From JACPNO01 sp963825405 (lineage in GTDB: Bacteria; Acidobacteriota; Terriglobia; Bryobacterales; Bryobacteraceae), in assembly GCA_963825405.1 (NCBI GenBank), contig CAWGTB010000009.1, forward strand, positions 62,001-126,000: a stretch of DNA of 64,000 bases, given 5' to 3'. The translations under genes and the position numbers were made by a program. Shown piece after piece: positions 1-7,836 of this stretch. Below the pieces are notes generated by a model. That model did not search any database, was not told where the DNA came from, and saw nothing but the letters and a program-made list of their open reading frames with translations. Numbering within the stretch: the stretch's first letter is position 1; each line of letters starts with the position of its first letter.

Positions 1-784
1 CGTGAGGCTTCCTGCCGTCCATCCAGCGGAGATTGTAGGCGTCGCCCGGATATCCGGAATCGAGCACACCCACATTGTCGGGCCACTGCAAACCATTGCT
101 GCGGCGGATGACGTGGGCGTTTCCCAGTTCGTCGACGACTTCGAGCGTAAACGCGGCGCAATCCCGCACAAACTCGGAATGCGCGCCCGGCACCGCGAAC
201 CACAACCAACCGATCAGCGGCATGCCGGGCTGGATCGCTTGATGCAATCCCAGCTCATCCAGCCGGGCGGTGGGATATTCGGTTCGTGCGACCTGTTCCT
301 CGATCAACCCAGGGATGGGGTCGGTTATGTAAAACACGCTTTTGTCGGGGATATAGAGTGGCCCTTTGGCCTGATGGACCACGCCATCGAGATCGATCCA
401 GAGCCTCCAGTTGCGTACGCGAACTGCTGCCGGATGGATATTGGCCACCGACACCTTCAACATAAGATGCGCTTCACCGGTATCCACATCGGCGGGCAAA
501 TGATACGGGCGGCGGAACAGGCCAGCCACAATTTCGCCGCGCAGCTCCGGACGCGCATTCCGGGTTTGCGCCGACTGGACTTTGGCATTCTCTTCTCGCC
601 ATGCCTGGTAGACGGCCGTGGCGAAAAGCAGGATAGAGCTGCCCCAACTGATTTGGCTGGACACCAGCGCGCCGCTGAACTGCCACCACAGTGCGAGTAA
701 AGCAGCAATCGTGCCGCCGGCAAGCAGCCACAATTGGTTGATCCACGTTTCTCTCGTAAGCCGGGCAATATTCGGCATCGTCAT
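1..784 (-). CDS. Membrane-anchored hypothetical protein, C-terminus off the window edge
   Basis: The reverse frame is open from the ATG at 784 to the left edge, so the C-terminus is missing. Two hydrophobic stretches lie near residues 18-35 (LWLLAGGTIAALLALWW) and 44-60 (SWGSSILLFATAVY); a soluble part rich in beta-type sequence follows (VANIHPAAVRVRNWRLWIDL). I do not recognise the family; two N-terminal helices before a cytoplasmic or periplasmic domain is all that can be read. The forward frame opposite it is only a shadow. It is divergent from the P-loop kinase gene that starts at 929. Confidence 0.7.
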   Translation of the reverse strand, partial: MTMPNIARLTRETWINQLWLLAGGTIAALLALWWQFSGALVSSQISWGSSILLFATAVYQAWREENAKVQSAQTRNARPELRGEIVAGLFRRPYHLPADVDTGEAHLMLKVSVANIHPAAVRVRNWRLWIDLDGVVHQAKGPLYIPDKSVFYITDPIPGLIEEQVARTEYPTARLDELGLHQAIQPGMPLIGWLWFAVPGAHSEFVRDCAAFTLEVVDELGNAHVIRRSNGLQWPDNVGVLDSGYPGDAYNLRWMDGRKPH

Positions 785-928
785 TTCCCACACGCCGACG
801 CTGGCGCCGGAGCCCGTCCGCTGTCTCCTCACACCGCGTCAAACCACAATCTTGTTTGTGTAAGAATTGTGTACTCTGGCAGCGATTTACACAATCGGGA
901 TTGTTCCTTATCACTGTTCCGAACGCTA

Positions 929-1378
929 ATGAACAAGCCACAACGCATCGTGCTATTGGTTGGGCTTCCCGGTTCGGGCAAGTCTACGTATCTGGAAAAG
1001 CAGGGAGTTACGGGCCTCTCCTCGGACGCCGTGCGCCAGTTGTTGGCGGATGACGCGACGGACCAGACCATCCATGCGCGCGTATTCGCGACGCTACGTT
1101 ACCTTCTGCGGCACCGTTTGCTGATCGGCCGACCCGTCACTTACATCGATGCCACGCACCTGACGCCGGAGGAACGCCGGCCGTATGTCGAGATCGCGCG
1201 TACATTCGGATGCGAGATCGAAGCGGTGTTTTTCGATGTGCCGCTGGATGTGTGCCTGGAACGAAATCGCCTGCGTCACCGGGTTGTACCCGACGAAGCA
1301 ATGGCGAAGATGGCTGCGAAATTAGTGCCGCCTACGGTTGACGAGGGGTTCACACGGGTTAGTGGGGCAGGTCTCTGA
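929..1378 (+). CDS. P-loop kinase-like ATPase (AAA_33 / polynucleotide-kinase type)
   Basis: The Walker A motif GLPGSGKST is at residues 12-20, followed by an SSDAVR segment, YIDATHL (Walker B-like) and a CLERNRLRHRVVPDEAM lid region. This is the layout of small AAA_33/zeta-toxin-like kinases that phosphorylate nucleic-acid ends or small molecules. At 149 residues it is a minimal single domain. The start ATG at 929 puts the P-loop close to the N-terminus; longer in-frame starts upstream add unrelated residues. The last residues (SGAGL) and the TGA are encoded by the inverted repeat at 1362-1422, so the natural C-terminus was probably replaced when the repeat arrived. The substrate cannot be told. 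Confidence 0.75.
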   Translation: MNKPQRIVLLVGLPGSGKSTYLEKQGVTGLSSDAVRQLLADDATDQTIHARVFATLRYLLRHRLLIGRPVTYIDATHLTPEERRPYVEIARTFGCEIEAVFFDVPLDVCLERNRLRHRVVPDEAMAKMAAKLVPPTVDEGFTRVSGAGL

Positions 1379-1422
1379 CCTGCCGGTTTTTTTCTAAATG
1401 GCAGGTCGGGGACCTGCCCCAC
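1362..1422. terminator. Double-palindrome repeat acting as terminator between convergent genes
   Basis: Two 23-base arms (1362-1384 and 1400-1422) are inverted copies of each other. Each also contains its own 8-bp stem, GGCAGGTC..GACCTGCC. The first inner hairpin is followed by GG and seven T's, an intrinsic terminator for the forward kinase gene. The kinase stop codon (1376-1378) lies inside that hairpin. The element ends two bases before the stop of the converging epimerase gene. The form resembles REP-type elements, but no second copy was seen in this window. Confidence 0.75.
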
Positions 1423-1423
1423 T

Positions 1424-2452
1424 TTAGAAACCGCTGGGGGAGATCCAGAAACTTTCGCGCCATACACCGCCCGGTGAAACGCTTTGCAGCTCTTTGTACA
1501 CGCCGGCGTGTGCCAGGTTGAAGCCGTTAGTAATCGCCGACATCGGCTCGAAGCAGATGAAGTTGCGGCCCGGCGGCGCGTAGGCGATGGCGGTGGTGTA
1601 CTTCGGACCGTAGATCACCGACACTTTCTCGGTCTTCCCCTGCACCCAGAACTCGGCTTTGCCGTCGGAGCCGCGAATGAGGTTACCGAAGACATCATCG
1701 AGCTGTTGGCCCGCTAGTGGCATTGGATCGGGCAAAGTCACGGGCTTGTGCTCGCCGGTCGGGATCAGCACGCTGGAAAGTTCCATGTGGTCGCGCGCGG
1801 CTAGGTGCACGGTCCACTGATCGCGCGGGGCATCGTGAACCTGGAAGTAGGGATGATAACCGACCGCTACCGGCATCGGATCGTTCGACAGATTCTCCAG
1901 CGACGTCTCGACTTCCAACACGCCATTAGCCAGGCGATAGGTCATCTGAATGTTGTGCGCGAAGGGAAACTGCGCCATGAGATCCGGGTAGCGCCAATAT
2001 TCCAGGCGGCTGGTGACATGAGCTGAGTGCGAATCGGCGGCAAGCTGCGCGACCTTCCAGTCCGAGGAAAACCCGAGCAGCCCGTGAATTGGCTTCTGAT
2101 TGCCATCGCGCCGTAGATTGCCGACCTCGCCATTCAGCAGATATTTTTTGCCGTTGGCGAAGAAAGCATCCTGATCGATGCGGTTGGCCCAAGGCGCGAG
2201 AAACGGATTGCCGCACAGCTCCGGCTTGGCTTTGAGCTGGCCGAGCGTTTTCTCCGGCGTCCAGAAAGCATTCTTGCCGTTCACCTTCATTTCATACGCC
2301 AGATTGCCGATCGACGGAACGATCGCCACTTCAGTGTGGTGTGCGCTATCGGTAAGCTGGATCACCTCGACGCCATCGACCACTGCTCTTTTGGCGGAGT
2401 AATTCGCGGCTTGAAGGGAGGACATAAGCAACAACAGAGCGGAAAATTTCAT
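1424..2452 (-). CDS. Secreted aldose 1-epimerase family protein
   Basis: A 342-residue member of the galactose mutarotase (GalM) fold family, which interconverts alpha and beta anomers of hexoses. A signal peptide is visible (MKFSALLLLMSSLQA), so it acts outside the cytoplasm. Family landmarks are present: NPFLAPWANR (residues 82-91), IHGLLG (His123), GYHPYF (His200) and the catalytic glutamate in CFEPMSAITNG (Glu302). Its ATG overlaps the stop of the upstream cysteine-rich gene by four bases, which indicates an operon and translational coupling. The exact sugar is not evident. Confidence 0.85.
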   Translation of the reverse strand: MKFSALLLLMSSLQAANYSAKRAVVDGVEVIQLTDSAHHTEVAIVPSIGNLAYEMKVNGKNAFWTPEKTLGQLKAKPELCGNPFLAPWANRIDQDAFFANGKKYLLNGEVGNLRRDGNQKPIHGLLGFSSDWKVAQLAADSHSAHVTSRLEYWRYPDLMAQFPFAHNIQMTYRLANGVLEVETSLENLSNDPMPVAVGYHPYFQVHDAPRDQWTVHLAARDHMELSSVLIPTGEHKPVTLPDPMPLAGQQLDDVFGNLIRGSDGKAEFWVQGKTEKVSVIYGPKYTTAIAYAPPGRNFICFEPMSAITNGFNLAHAGVYKELQSVSPGGVWRESFWISPSGF

Positions 2453-2865
2453 TCCTGATCGTCTTTATCGGGCTCGCGCAGATCGAGCGCGGTCTCCTGC
2501 TGGCAGCACCAGCAAAGACCGGGCGCGAAGGTGCGGATGGAACACGTCGCGCACCAGTAGGTCACAATCAGTCGCTTGCCTTCCTTGTGCACGTGCATGG
2601 CTTGGGTGTGGATGGGGTCCACTTGAAACACGTCGCCGGAAAAGTGGCCTCGCAATTCCATCTGAGCGCCAGCAAGCCGCGCATCGTTCAACACACCGCT
2701 AGTCGATTTGTCGCCTTCGAGCGGAATTAGTTTGCCATCTGCCGTCGCCAGTGCAGGCGGCTTGCCTTCGGCCTGAGTCAGCTTGCCGCGCAGGATAACG
2801 GAATCGGACTCGGCAAAACATGCGCCAGCAAATAATGCCCACAGCAAAATGCATCGCAACCGCAT
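2449..2865 (-). CDS. Small secreted protein with cysteine-rich C-terminus
   Basis: 138 residues. The N-terminus MRLRCILLWALFAGACFA is a signal or lipoprotein-like leader. The middle is an all-beta type segment (VILRGKLTQAEGKPPAL). The C-terminal part has YWCATCS and CWCCQQET, two cysteine pairs that could bind a metal. The start at 2865 was chosen because the leader begins there; longer in-frame starts run through the opposite gene. It overlaps the epimerase by four bases and is divergent from lutA. The function is unknown; a metal-binding or redox accessory role is inference. Confidence 0.65.
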   Translation of the reverse strand: MRLRCILLWALFAGACFAESDSVILRGKLTQAEGKPPALATADGKLIPLEGDKSTSGVLNDARLAGAQMELRGHFSGDVFQVDPIHTQAMHVHKEGKRLIVTYWCATCSIRTFAPGLCWCCQQETALDLREPDKDDQE

Positions 2866-2872
2866 TACATAC

Positions 2873-2895
2873 ATTGTACCCGAGCCTGCTACAAT
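2873..2895. promoter_or_regulatory. Inverted repeat in the divergent lutA control region
   Basis: ATTGTA at 2873-2878 and TACAAT at 2890-2895 are exact inverted copies separated by 11 bases, between the divergent starts at 2865 and 2909. Each half also resembles a -10 hexamer for one direction. It could be a regulator dyad or two back-to-back -10 boxes giving very short leaders. No convincing -35 box was found. Confidence 0.35.
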
Positions 2896-2908
2896 CTTCG
2901 TTTCCTCC

Positions 2909-3646
2909 ATGCCTCCCGCAACGGGCCAGCGCGTTTCGATATTTGTCACCTGCATCGTCGACCAGTTATTTCCGTCGGTGGGAATGGCCATGGCCAATGT
3001 GCTGGAAGGACTGGGCTACCGCGTCGAATTCCCCGAGGCGCAGACCTGCTGCGGCCAGCCGGCGTTCAACAGCGGCTATCGCGGCGAGGCCAGGCAGGTG
3101 GCACGGCATTTTCTGGACGTGTTTCGCGATGCCGATTACGTGGTGGTTCCATCCGGCTCCTGCACGTCGATGATTACCCATCATTTCGAGGAAATCTTTC
3201 ACCAGGATCCGGAATACCTCGCCGCCACGCACGTGCTCGCGCCCAAAGTTTTTGAGTTTTCACGATTTCTGCTGGAAGTGGCCGGCGTTGACGATGTCGG
3301 AGCTCGCCTGGAGGAAGTCGTCACTTATCACGATAGCTGCCACGCGCTGCGCGAGCTGGGCATTCATGACGGCCCGCGACGCTTGCTGTCGCGCGTTCGC
3401 GGCCTGGAATTGCGAGAGATGGATTCAGCGTCGGAATGCTGCGGTTTCGGCGGAACGTTCTCCGTCAAATTCGCCGAGGTTTCCGGCGGCATGGCGCGCG
3501 TCAAAGTCGATTCCATCGTGCGCACCGGCGCCACCTCGGTGATCTCGATTGATTCCAGTTGCCTGATGCAATTGCAGGGCGCCCTGTCGCGAGCCGGAGT
3601 GGGCGTGCGTACGCTGCACCTGGCTGAGGTTCTGGCGAGCCGTTGA
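2909..3646 (+). CDS. lutA: Lactate utilisation protein A-like (Fe-S)-binding subunit
   Basis: 245 residues with the two CCG-type cysteine domains of LutA/YkgE: CCGQPAFNSG near residue 48 and ECCGFGGTFSVKF near residue 180. LutA works with LutB and LutC in an Fe-S complex that oxidises L-lactate to pyruvate in the cytoplasm. The ATG at 2909 gives the usual family length (about 240). The next gene, lutB, starts two bases after the stop and lutC follows, so this is a complete lutABC operon. An inverted repeat lies just upstream of the start. Confidence 0.9.
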   Translation: MPPATGQRVSIFVTCIVDQLFPSVGMAMANVLEGLGYRVEFPEAQTCCGQPAFNSGYRGEARQVARHFLDVFRDADYVVVPSGSCTSMITHHFEEIFHQDPEYLAATHVLAPKVFEFSRFLLEVAGVDDVGARLEEVVTYHDSCHALRELGIHDGPRRLLSRVRGLELREMDSASECCGFGGTFSVKFAEVSGGMARVKVDSIVRTGATSVISIDSSCLMQLQGALSRAGVGVRTLHLAEVLASR

Positions 3647-3648
3647 TT

Positions 3649-5067
3649 ATGTCAGCCGCTTTTGACGAAAAAATCCACGAGACACTCGGCGATTCCAAGC
3701 TGCAATTCGCCATCTACGCTTCCACTGCGCGTCTGATCGCCAAACGTGAACACGCGCTCGAAGGCGATAATCTGCCGGATTATCAGGAGCTGCGGACCCA
3801 CGCCAACGCGCTCAAGAAGAACACGATCGATAACCTGGATTATTACCTCGAGCAATTTGAAGCCAACGTGGTGGCGCATGGCGGCAAAGTGATTTACGCC
3901 AAGGACGCGACCGAAGTCGCCGATTTCGTTCTGACCCTGGCCAAGGAGCGCCGCTCCCGCCTGATTGTGAAATCGAAATCCATGACCACCGAGGAAGTGG
4001 ATTTCAACAAGCGGCTGGAGCACCACAACCTGGAGAGCGTCGAAACCGACTTAGGCGAGTACCTGATCCAGCTCGCGCATGACCGGCCTTACCACATCGT
4101 GGCGCCGGCGCTGCATATGACTCGCTTTCAAGTCGCGGATTTGCTCACCGAGAAGCTGGGGGTGCCCAACGAAACGGTCATCGAGAAGCAGACCTTGATC
4201 GCGCGCGCCGTGCTGCGGGAAAAATTCCTGTCGGCGGATATCGGCGTTAGCGGGGCCAACTTTCTCATTGCCGATTCCGGCGCCATCGTGCTGGTGGAAA
4301 ACGAAGGCAACGCACGACTGACCACTTCGGCGCCAAAGATTCATATCGCCGTAGCCGGCATCGAAAAATTGATTCCGCGTGCGCAGGACCTTGGCGTTTT
4401 TCTGAAATTGCTGGGCCGTAGCGCCACCGGGCAAGCGCTCACCGTGTACACGTCGTTTCTTTCGGGACCGCGGCGCGGGCAGGAAATCGATGGGCCGGAT
4501 GAGTTCTACGTGGTGCTGCTCGACAACGGGCGCACCAAGCTATTGGCGGATCGCGAGAAGCGCCAATCGCTTTACTGCATTCGCTGCGGCGCTTGTTTGA
4601 ACCATTGCCCGGTCTACCGCAAAATTGGCGGGCACAGCTTTCCGTGGGTGTATTCGGGACCGATCGGCGCCATCATCACGCCGCAATTTCTGGGTGTGCA
4701 GCACGAGCCGGCGCTGCCGTTTGCCTCCAGCCTCTGCGGGGCGTGCGCGGAAGTTTGCCCGGTGAAGATCGACATTCCGAAAATTTTGCTGGAGCTGCGC
4801 GCCGATGTGCAGAAGTCGAATCTGCGCGAAGGCCGGGGCAAACTGGAGCGCATCGCGTTCCGGGTCTGGGCGTGGATGATGCGCCACCCGCGGCTCTACG
4901 AATTCGCCGGCATGGCGGCGGCTTCGTTCGCGCCTTCGTCGAACGGCGGCTGGCTGCGAGAAGTTCCCGCCGCGATGAATCTGCCGCCAGTGCGCGCCTG
5001 GTTGAGCCAGCGGGATTTGCCGCCGCCTCCGGCCAAAAGTTTTCGCCAGTTGTGGCGTGAGCGCTGA
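3649..5067 (+). CDS. lutB: Lactate utilisation protein B-like iron-sulfur protein
   Basis: 472 residues, the normal LutB length. The N-terminal two thirds is a LUD domain, with the IADSGAIVLVENEGN segment typical of LutB. Two ferredoxin-type clusters follow: CIRCGACLNHCP near residue 310 and CGACAEVCP near residue 362, each able to hold a [4Fe-4S] cluster. It is the electron-transfer subunit of the lactate oxidation complex. The ATG at 3649 was chosen over an in-frame TTG at 3643 inside the lutA stop region. Its TGA overlaps the ATG of lutC. Confidence 0.92.
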   Translation: MSAAFDEKIHETLGDSKLQFAIYASTARLIAKREHALEGDNLPDYQELRTHANALKKNTIDNLDYYLEQFEANVVAHGGKVIYAKDATEVADFVLTLAKERRSRLIVKSKSMTTEEVDFNKRLEHHNLESVETDLGEYLIQLAHDRPYHIVAPALHMTRFQVADLLTEKLGVPNETVIEKQTLIARAVLREKFLSADIGVSGANFLIADSGAIVLVENEGNARLTTSAPKIHIAVAGIEKLIPRAQDLGVFLKLLGRSATGQALTVYTSFLSGPRRGQEIDGPDEFYVVLLDNGRTKLLADREKRQSLYCIRCGACLNHCPVYRKIGGHSFPWVYSGPIGAIITPQFLGVQHEPALPFASSLCGACAEVCPVKIDIPKILLELRADVQKSNLREGRGKLERIAFRVWAWMMRHPRLYEFAGMAAASFAPSSNGGWLREVPAAMNLPPVRAWLSQRDLPPPPAKSFRQLWRER

Positions 5068-5699
5068 TGTCCCGCGATCATATTCTGCACAAAGTGCGCA
5101 CGGCCCTGGGGCGCAACGCTGGACAAGCGCCTGAGCCTGCGCCGCCAGTCCGCTTGACGATTCCCACGCAAGAGACGAGCGCCCGCATTACGAGTCTCTG
5201 CGCGCGCGTCGAGGCGCTGGCGGGAAAAACTTATCATGCGGAGTCGGGGGCCGATGCCCGCCGCTACGTCGCCGCCGCAATCGAGGGCAAGACCGCGGTC
5301 GCATCCAACGCGCCCCTGCTGGCCGAGTGCGGCATCACGGCTCTGCCCAATGTTCGCTCGGAATTTTACGAGAGCGCGGCTCTGCGGGAAGCATGCGCTT
5401 CGACTGGGTGCGGAATTACCAGCGCCGACTACGCCCTGGCCGACACGGGCACGCTAGTGATGCTGGCCAGCCCGCAGGAAGCGCGCCTGATTTCGTTGCT
5501 GCCGCCGGTACACATCGCGGTCGTTGCCAGCGCCCGCATCCTTACCAGCCTGGATGAGCTTCTGTCCCTGCTTCCCCGCCCCGCCGAGCAAACCAGCTCC
5601 ATGGTGCTGATCACCGGACCCAGCCGCACTGCTGACATCGAGCAGATCCTGGTGCGAGGCGTGCATGGCCCGGGCGAGATTCACGTCGTGGTGGTCTGA
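5067..5699 (+). CDS. lutC: Lactate utilisation protein C-like (LUD domain)
   Basis: 210 residues forming one LUD domain; the family signature ADYALADTGTLVM is near residues 120-132. It is the third gene of lutABC. The start ATG overlaps the lutB stop (TGATG), so translation is coupled. Homologues lack cysteine clusters, as here. Its stop overlaps a further ATG (5699), so the small membrane protein gene downstream is probably cotranscribed. Confidence 0.88.
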   Translation: MSRDHILHKVRTALGRNAGQAPEPAPPVRLTIPTQETSARITSLCARVEALAGKTYHAESGADARRYVAAAIEGKTAVASNAPLLAECGITALPNVRSEFYESAALREACASTGCGITSADYALADTGTLVMLASPQEARLISLLPPVHIAVVASARILTSLDELLSLLPRPAEQTSSMVLITGPSRTADIEQILVRGVHGPGEIHVVVV

Positions 5700-5746
5700 T
5701 GGCTCTTGTTCTAGAATCAAGAAACACCAAAATGAGGCAGCGATCT

Positions 5747-6193
5747 ATGACCTGGATATTGTTCGCGTTGGGCGCAGTTCTTTCCTGGGGATTTTACGGC
5801 GTGATTTTGCACAAGGGGCAAGTAGCGCTGGGAAACCCGTTACGCGCCCTGCTGTGCGTGGGAATTGCGTATTTTCTGATTGGCGTGCTGGTTCCGATTG
5901 CCGGGCTGTCCTCGCAAGGCGGCCTGTCGGGGTTCAATACCGCCGGCTCGATCTGGGCGACCATTGGCGGAGCGCTGGGCGCGCTGGGCGCGGTGTGCAT
6001 CATTTGGGCGTTTAAAACCGGCGGACTGCCCAATTTCGTGATGCCGATTGTGTTCGGCGGAGCGCCGCTGGTGAACGTGCTGGTTTCGATGTGGATGCAT
6101 CCGCCGAAGACCGCACCGAATCCGATGCTGTACCTGGGGTACTTGCTGGCTGCTGCGGGCGGCGGGCTAGTGCTCTATTTCAAGCCGGCCTGA
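5747..6193 (+). CDS. Small 5-helix membrane protein, EamA/DMT-like
   Basis: 148 residues that are almost entirely hydrophobic, with five predicted helices (for example FALGAVLSWGFYGVILH, LLCVGIAYFLIGVLVPIAG and YLGYLLAAAGGGLVLYF). This is the size of a half-transporter of the drug/metabolite type. Starts at 5699 and 5732 are also in frame; 5747 (MTWILF) places the first helix at the N-terminus. It lies directly downstream of lutC, so carriage of an organic acid is a possible role, by context only. Confidence 0.65.
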   Translation: MTWILFALGAVLSWGFYGVILHKGQVALGNPLRALLCVGIAYFLIGVLVPIAGLSSQGGLSGFNTAGSIWATIGGALGALGAVCIIWAFKTGGLPNFVMPIVFGGAPLVNVLVSMWMHPPKTAPNPMLYLGYLLAAAGGGLVLYFKPA

Positions 6194-6199
6194 CGCGGT

Positions 6200-6550
6200 C
6201 TACCAGCGGTGCATCCGCGCGCGGATTTTCTTGGCCAGCTTTTCGATCTCGTCGGTGTTCTTGAGCGCGGTCAACGAGAGAACATTGGCGTCTTTGTTGA
6301 CTAGCCCCTCCTTCAACGCTTCGGTCAGCGTTCGTAACCGCTCCACGTCGGCCAGGTTCTGCCTGTATTCCTCTGCAACAGCCGGGTCGACGACCAACGT
6401 AGTTCCATCTTTGTGGATTTTGCTTGGGAGCGACATATTGTACTGACGTTCCCGGTCGGCTTCGATCGCGCCTCCAATGGAAATGTCACGTTGCTGCGCA
6501 AGCAGGAGAAGTGGCAATGCCACCAAGGGGAGAAAAATTTTGACATTCAT
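6200..6550 (-). CDS. Small secreted helical hypothetical protein
   Basis: 116 residues with a clear signal peptide (MNVKIFLPLVALPLLLLAQ). The mature part is charged and helical (ERLRTLTEALKEGLVNKDANV...TDEIEKLAKKIRARMHRW). The family is not recognised; short helical secreted proteins of this kind are common in Acidobacteriota. It is 22 bp downstream of the quinoprotein gene on the same strand and converges with the membrane protein gene, so cotranscription with the quinoprotein is likely. Confidence 0.6.
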   Translation of the reverse strand: MNVKIFLPLVALPLLLLAQQRDISIGGAIEADRERQYNMSLPSKIHKDGTTLVVDPAVAEEYRQNLADVERLRTLTEALKEGLVNKDANVLSLTALKNTDEIEKLAKKIRARMHRW

Positions 6551-6572
6551 GGCGAGAGCCTCCTATTCGTCG

Positions 6573-7832
6573 TTACTTCGCTCGTTTCCCTATGCAGTAG
6601 AGATGCTGTGCCGTGCGTATGAAAATCTGTCCGCCGGAGACCGCCGGTGAGCTCAACGTGTAATCGCCGAGATCATTTTCCGCCAGCACTTCAAATTTCG
6701 TTCCGGCCTTGAGCACGGTGGTCAACCCGTCCTCGCTCGTGAGGTAGATCTTGCCATCTGCCAGCACCGGCGACGCACTGTAGATAGCCGATTTGATGCG
6801 CTCGCGGCCCCAGATCTCCTGGCCAGTCTTGGCGTCGAGACACCAGACGATGCCGCGATCGTTCACGGTGTAGAAGTACGTGCCGTCGGTGACGGGCGTA
6901 GGAACATCCGGGCCATTCTGGAACTGCCAGACGCGATGGGTGTCGGTGACATCGCCGTGTCCGCCGGCGCGGAAGACCTGCAGCGGCCGCACTCGCGTGG
7001 GGGTATAGATCAAATTGTCGAAGACCACGGGGGAAGCGATGATGCGGTGGTTAGGATCGTTACCAGGATTGAAGCCATTGCCGCGCCACAATTCCTTGCC
7101 GGTGGCCGGATCATGCCCGGTGACGCAATCGCCGCCGCTCACCACGATTTCGGCTTTACCGCCAGCGCGCACAACCGTCGGCGTCGCATAGGAATCGGGC
7201 GATTCCATAATGGCTTGCGTGGGCCGCTCGACGCGCCAAATTGTCTTGCCGGTATTTTTGTCAATGCGCAGCACGTACGAGGGATCGCGCGTCCGCATGC
7301 CGTGCAACACCTGGATGTACAGGCTGTCTTCGAACAGCAGCGGCGACGACGCATAGCCCCAGTTGAGGCCGAAGCGGCCGTAGTCGTTTTGTATGTCGCG
7401 CGACCATTGCTCGTTGCCGTTGAAGTCAAAACCTTTTAGGATGCCGGTGCCGGTCATGGCCCAGACGCGGTTGCCGTCAGTGACTGGCGAGGGCGTCGAC
7501 ATGTTCTGTTTGTTGATGCGGAAATTTCCGTCACCCAGGCGCTTTTTCCAAAGCACGCTACCCTGATTGCGATCCAGACACCACAGAAAGAGGCTGTTGC
7601 CCTCGGCAACGTTGAGAAAAATCTTCTCATCCCAGATGATTGGCGTGGCGCCGCTCCAGCTCGGCAACGCGATCTTCCAGGTAATGTTGTCGGTGGTACT
7701 CCAATGCAGGGGCAGGTTTTTCTCGCCGCTGATTCCGTTGAGGGTGGGGCCGCGCCACTGTGGCCAGTTCTCAGAGCGAGCCGGTGTCAAACTGACCAGC
7801 GCGATCAATGCCAGGGCAGCGCTTCTGAGCAC
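6573..7832 (-). CDS. Secreted PQQ-type beta-propeller protein
   Basis: 419 residues: a signal peptide (MLRSAALALIALVSLTPARS) and then WPQWRGPTLNGIS, the usual opening of this secreted propeller family. Several W-motif blades follow, such as LDAKTGQEIWGRERI, IDKNTGKTIWRVERP and DPATGKELWRGNG. No heme motif or PQQ-ligating cysteine pair is visible, so it may be a structural or substrate-binding propeller, not a dehydrogenase. Its start is 4 bp after the stop of the multiheme cytochrome gene, so the two form an operon and may share an electron-transfer task in the periplasm. Confidence 0.8.
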   Translation of the reverse strand: MLRSAALALIALVSLTPARSENWPQWRGPTLNGISGEKNLPLHWSTTDNITWKIALPSWSGATPIIWDEKIFLNVAEGNSLFLWCLDRNQGSVLWKKRLGDGNFRINKQNMSTPSPVTDGNRVWAMTGTGILKGFDFNGNEQWSRDIQNDYGRFGLNWGYASSPLLFEDSLYIQVLHGMRTRDPSYVLRIDKNTGKTIWRVERPTQAIMESPDSYATPTVVRAGGKAEIVVSGGDCVTGHDPATGKELWRGNGFNPGNDPNHRIIASPVVFDNLIYTPTRVRPLQVFRAGGHGDVTDTHRVWQFQNGPDVPTPVTDGTYFYTVNDRGIVWCLDAKTGQEIWGRERIKSAIYSASPVLADGKIYLTSEDGLTTVLKAGTKFEVLAENDLGDYTLSSPAVSGGQIFIRTAQHLYCIGKRAK

Positions 7833-7836
7833 GCAC

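Noticed and set aside
2..700. Long forward open frame at the left edge
   Set aside because: The reverse strand encodes a continuous protein with helices and protein-like composition; the forward frame is its shadow.
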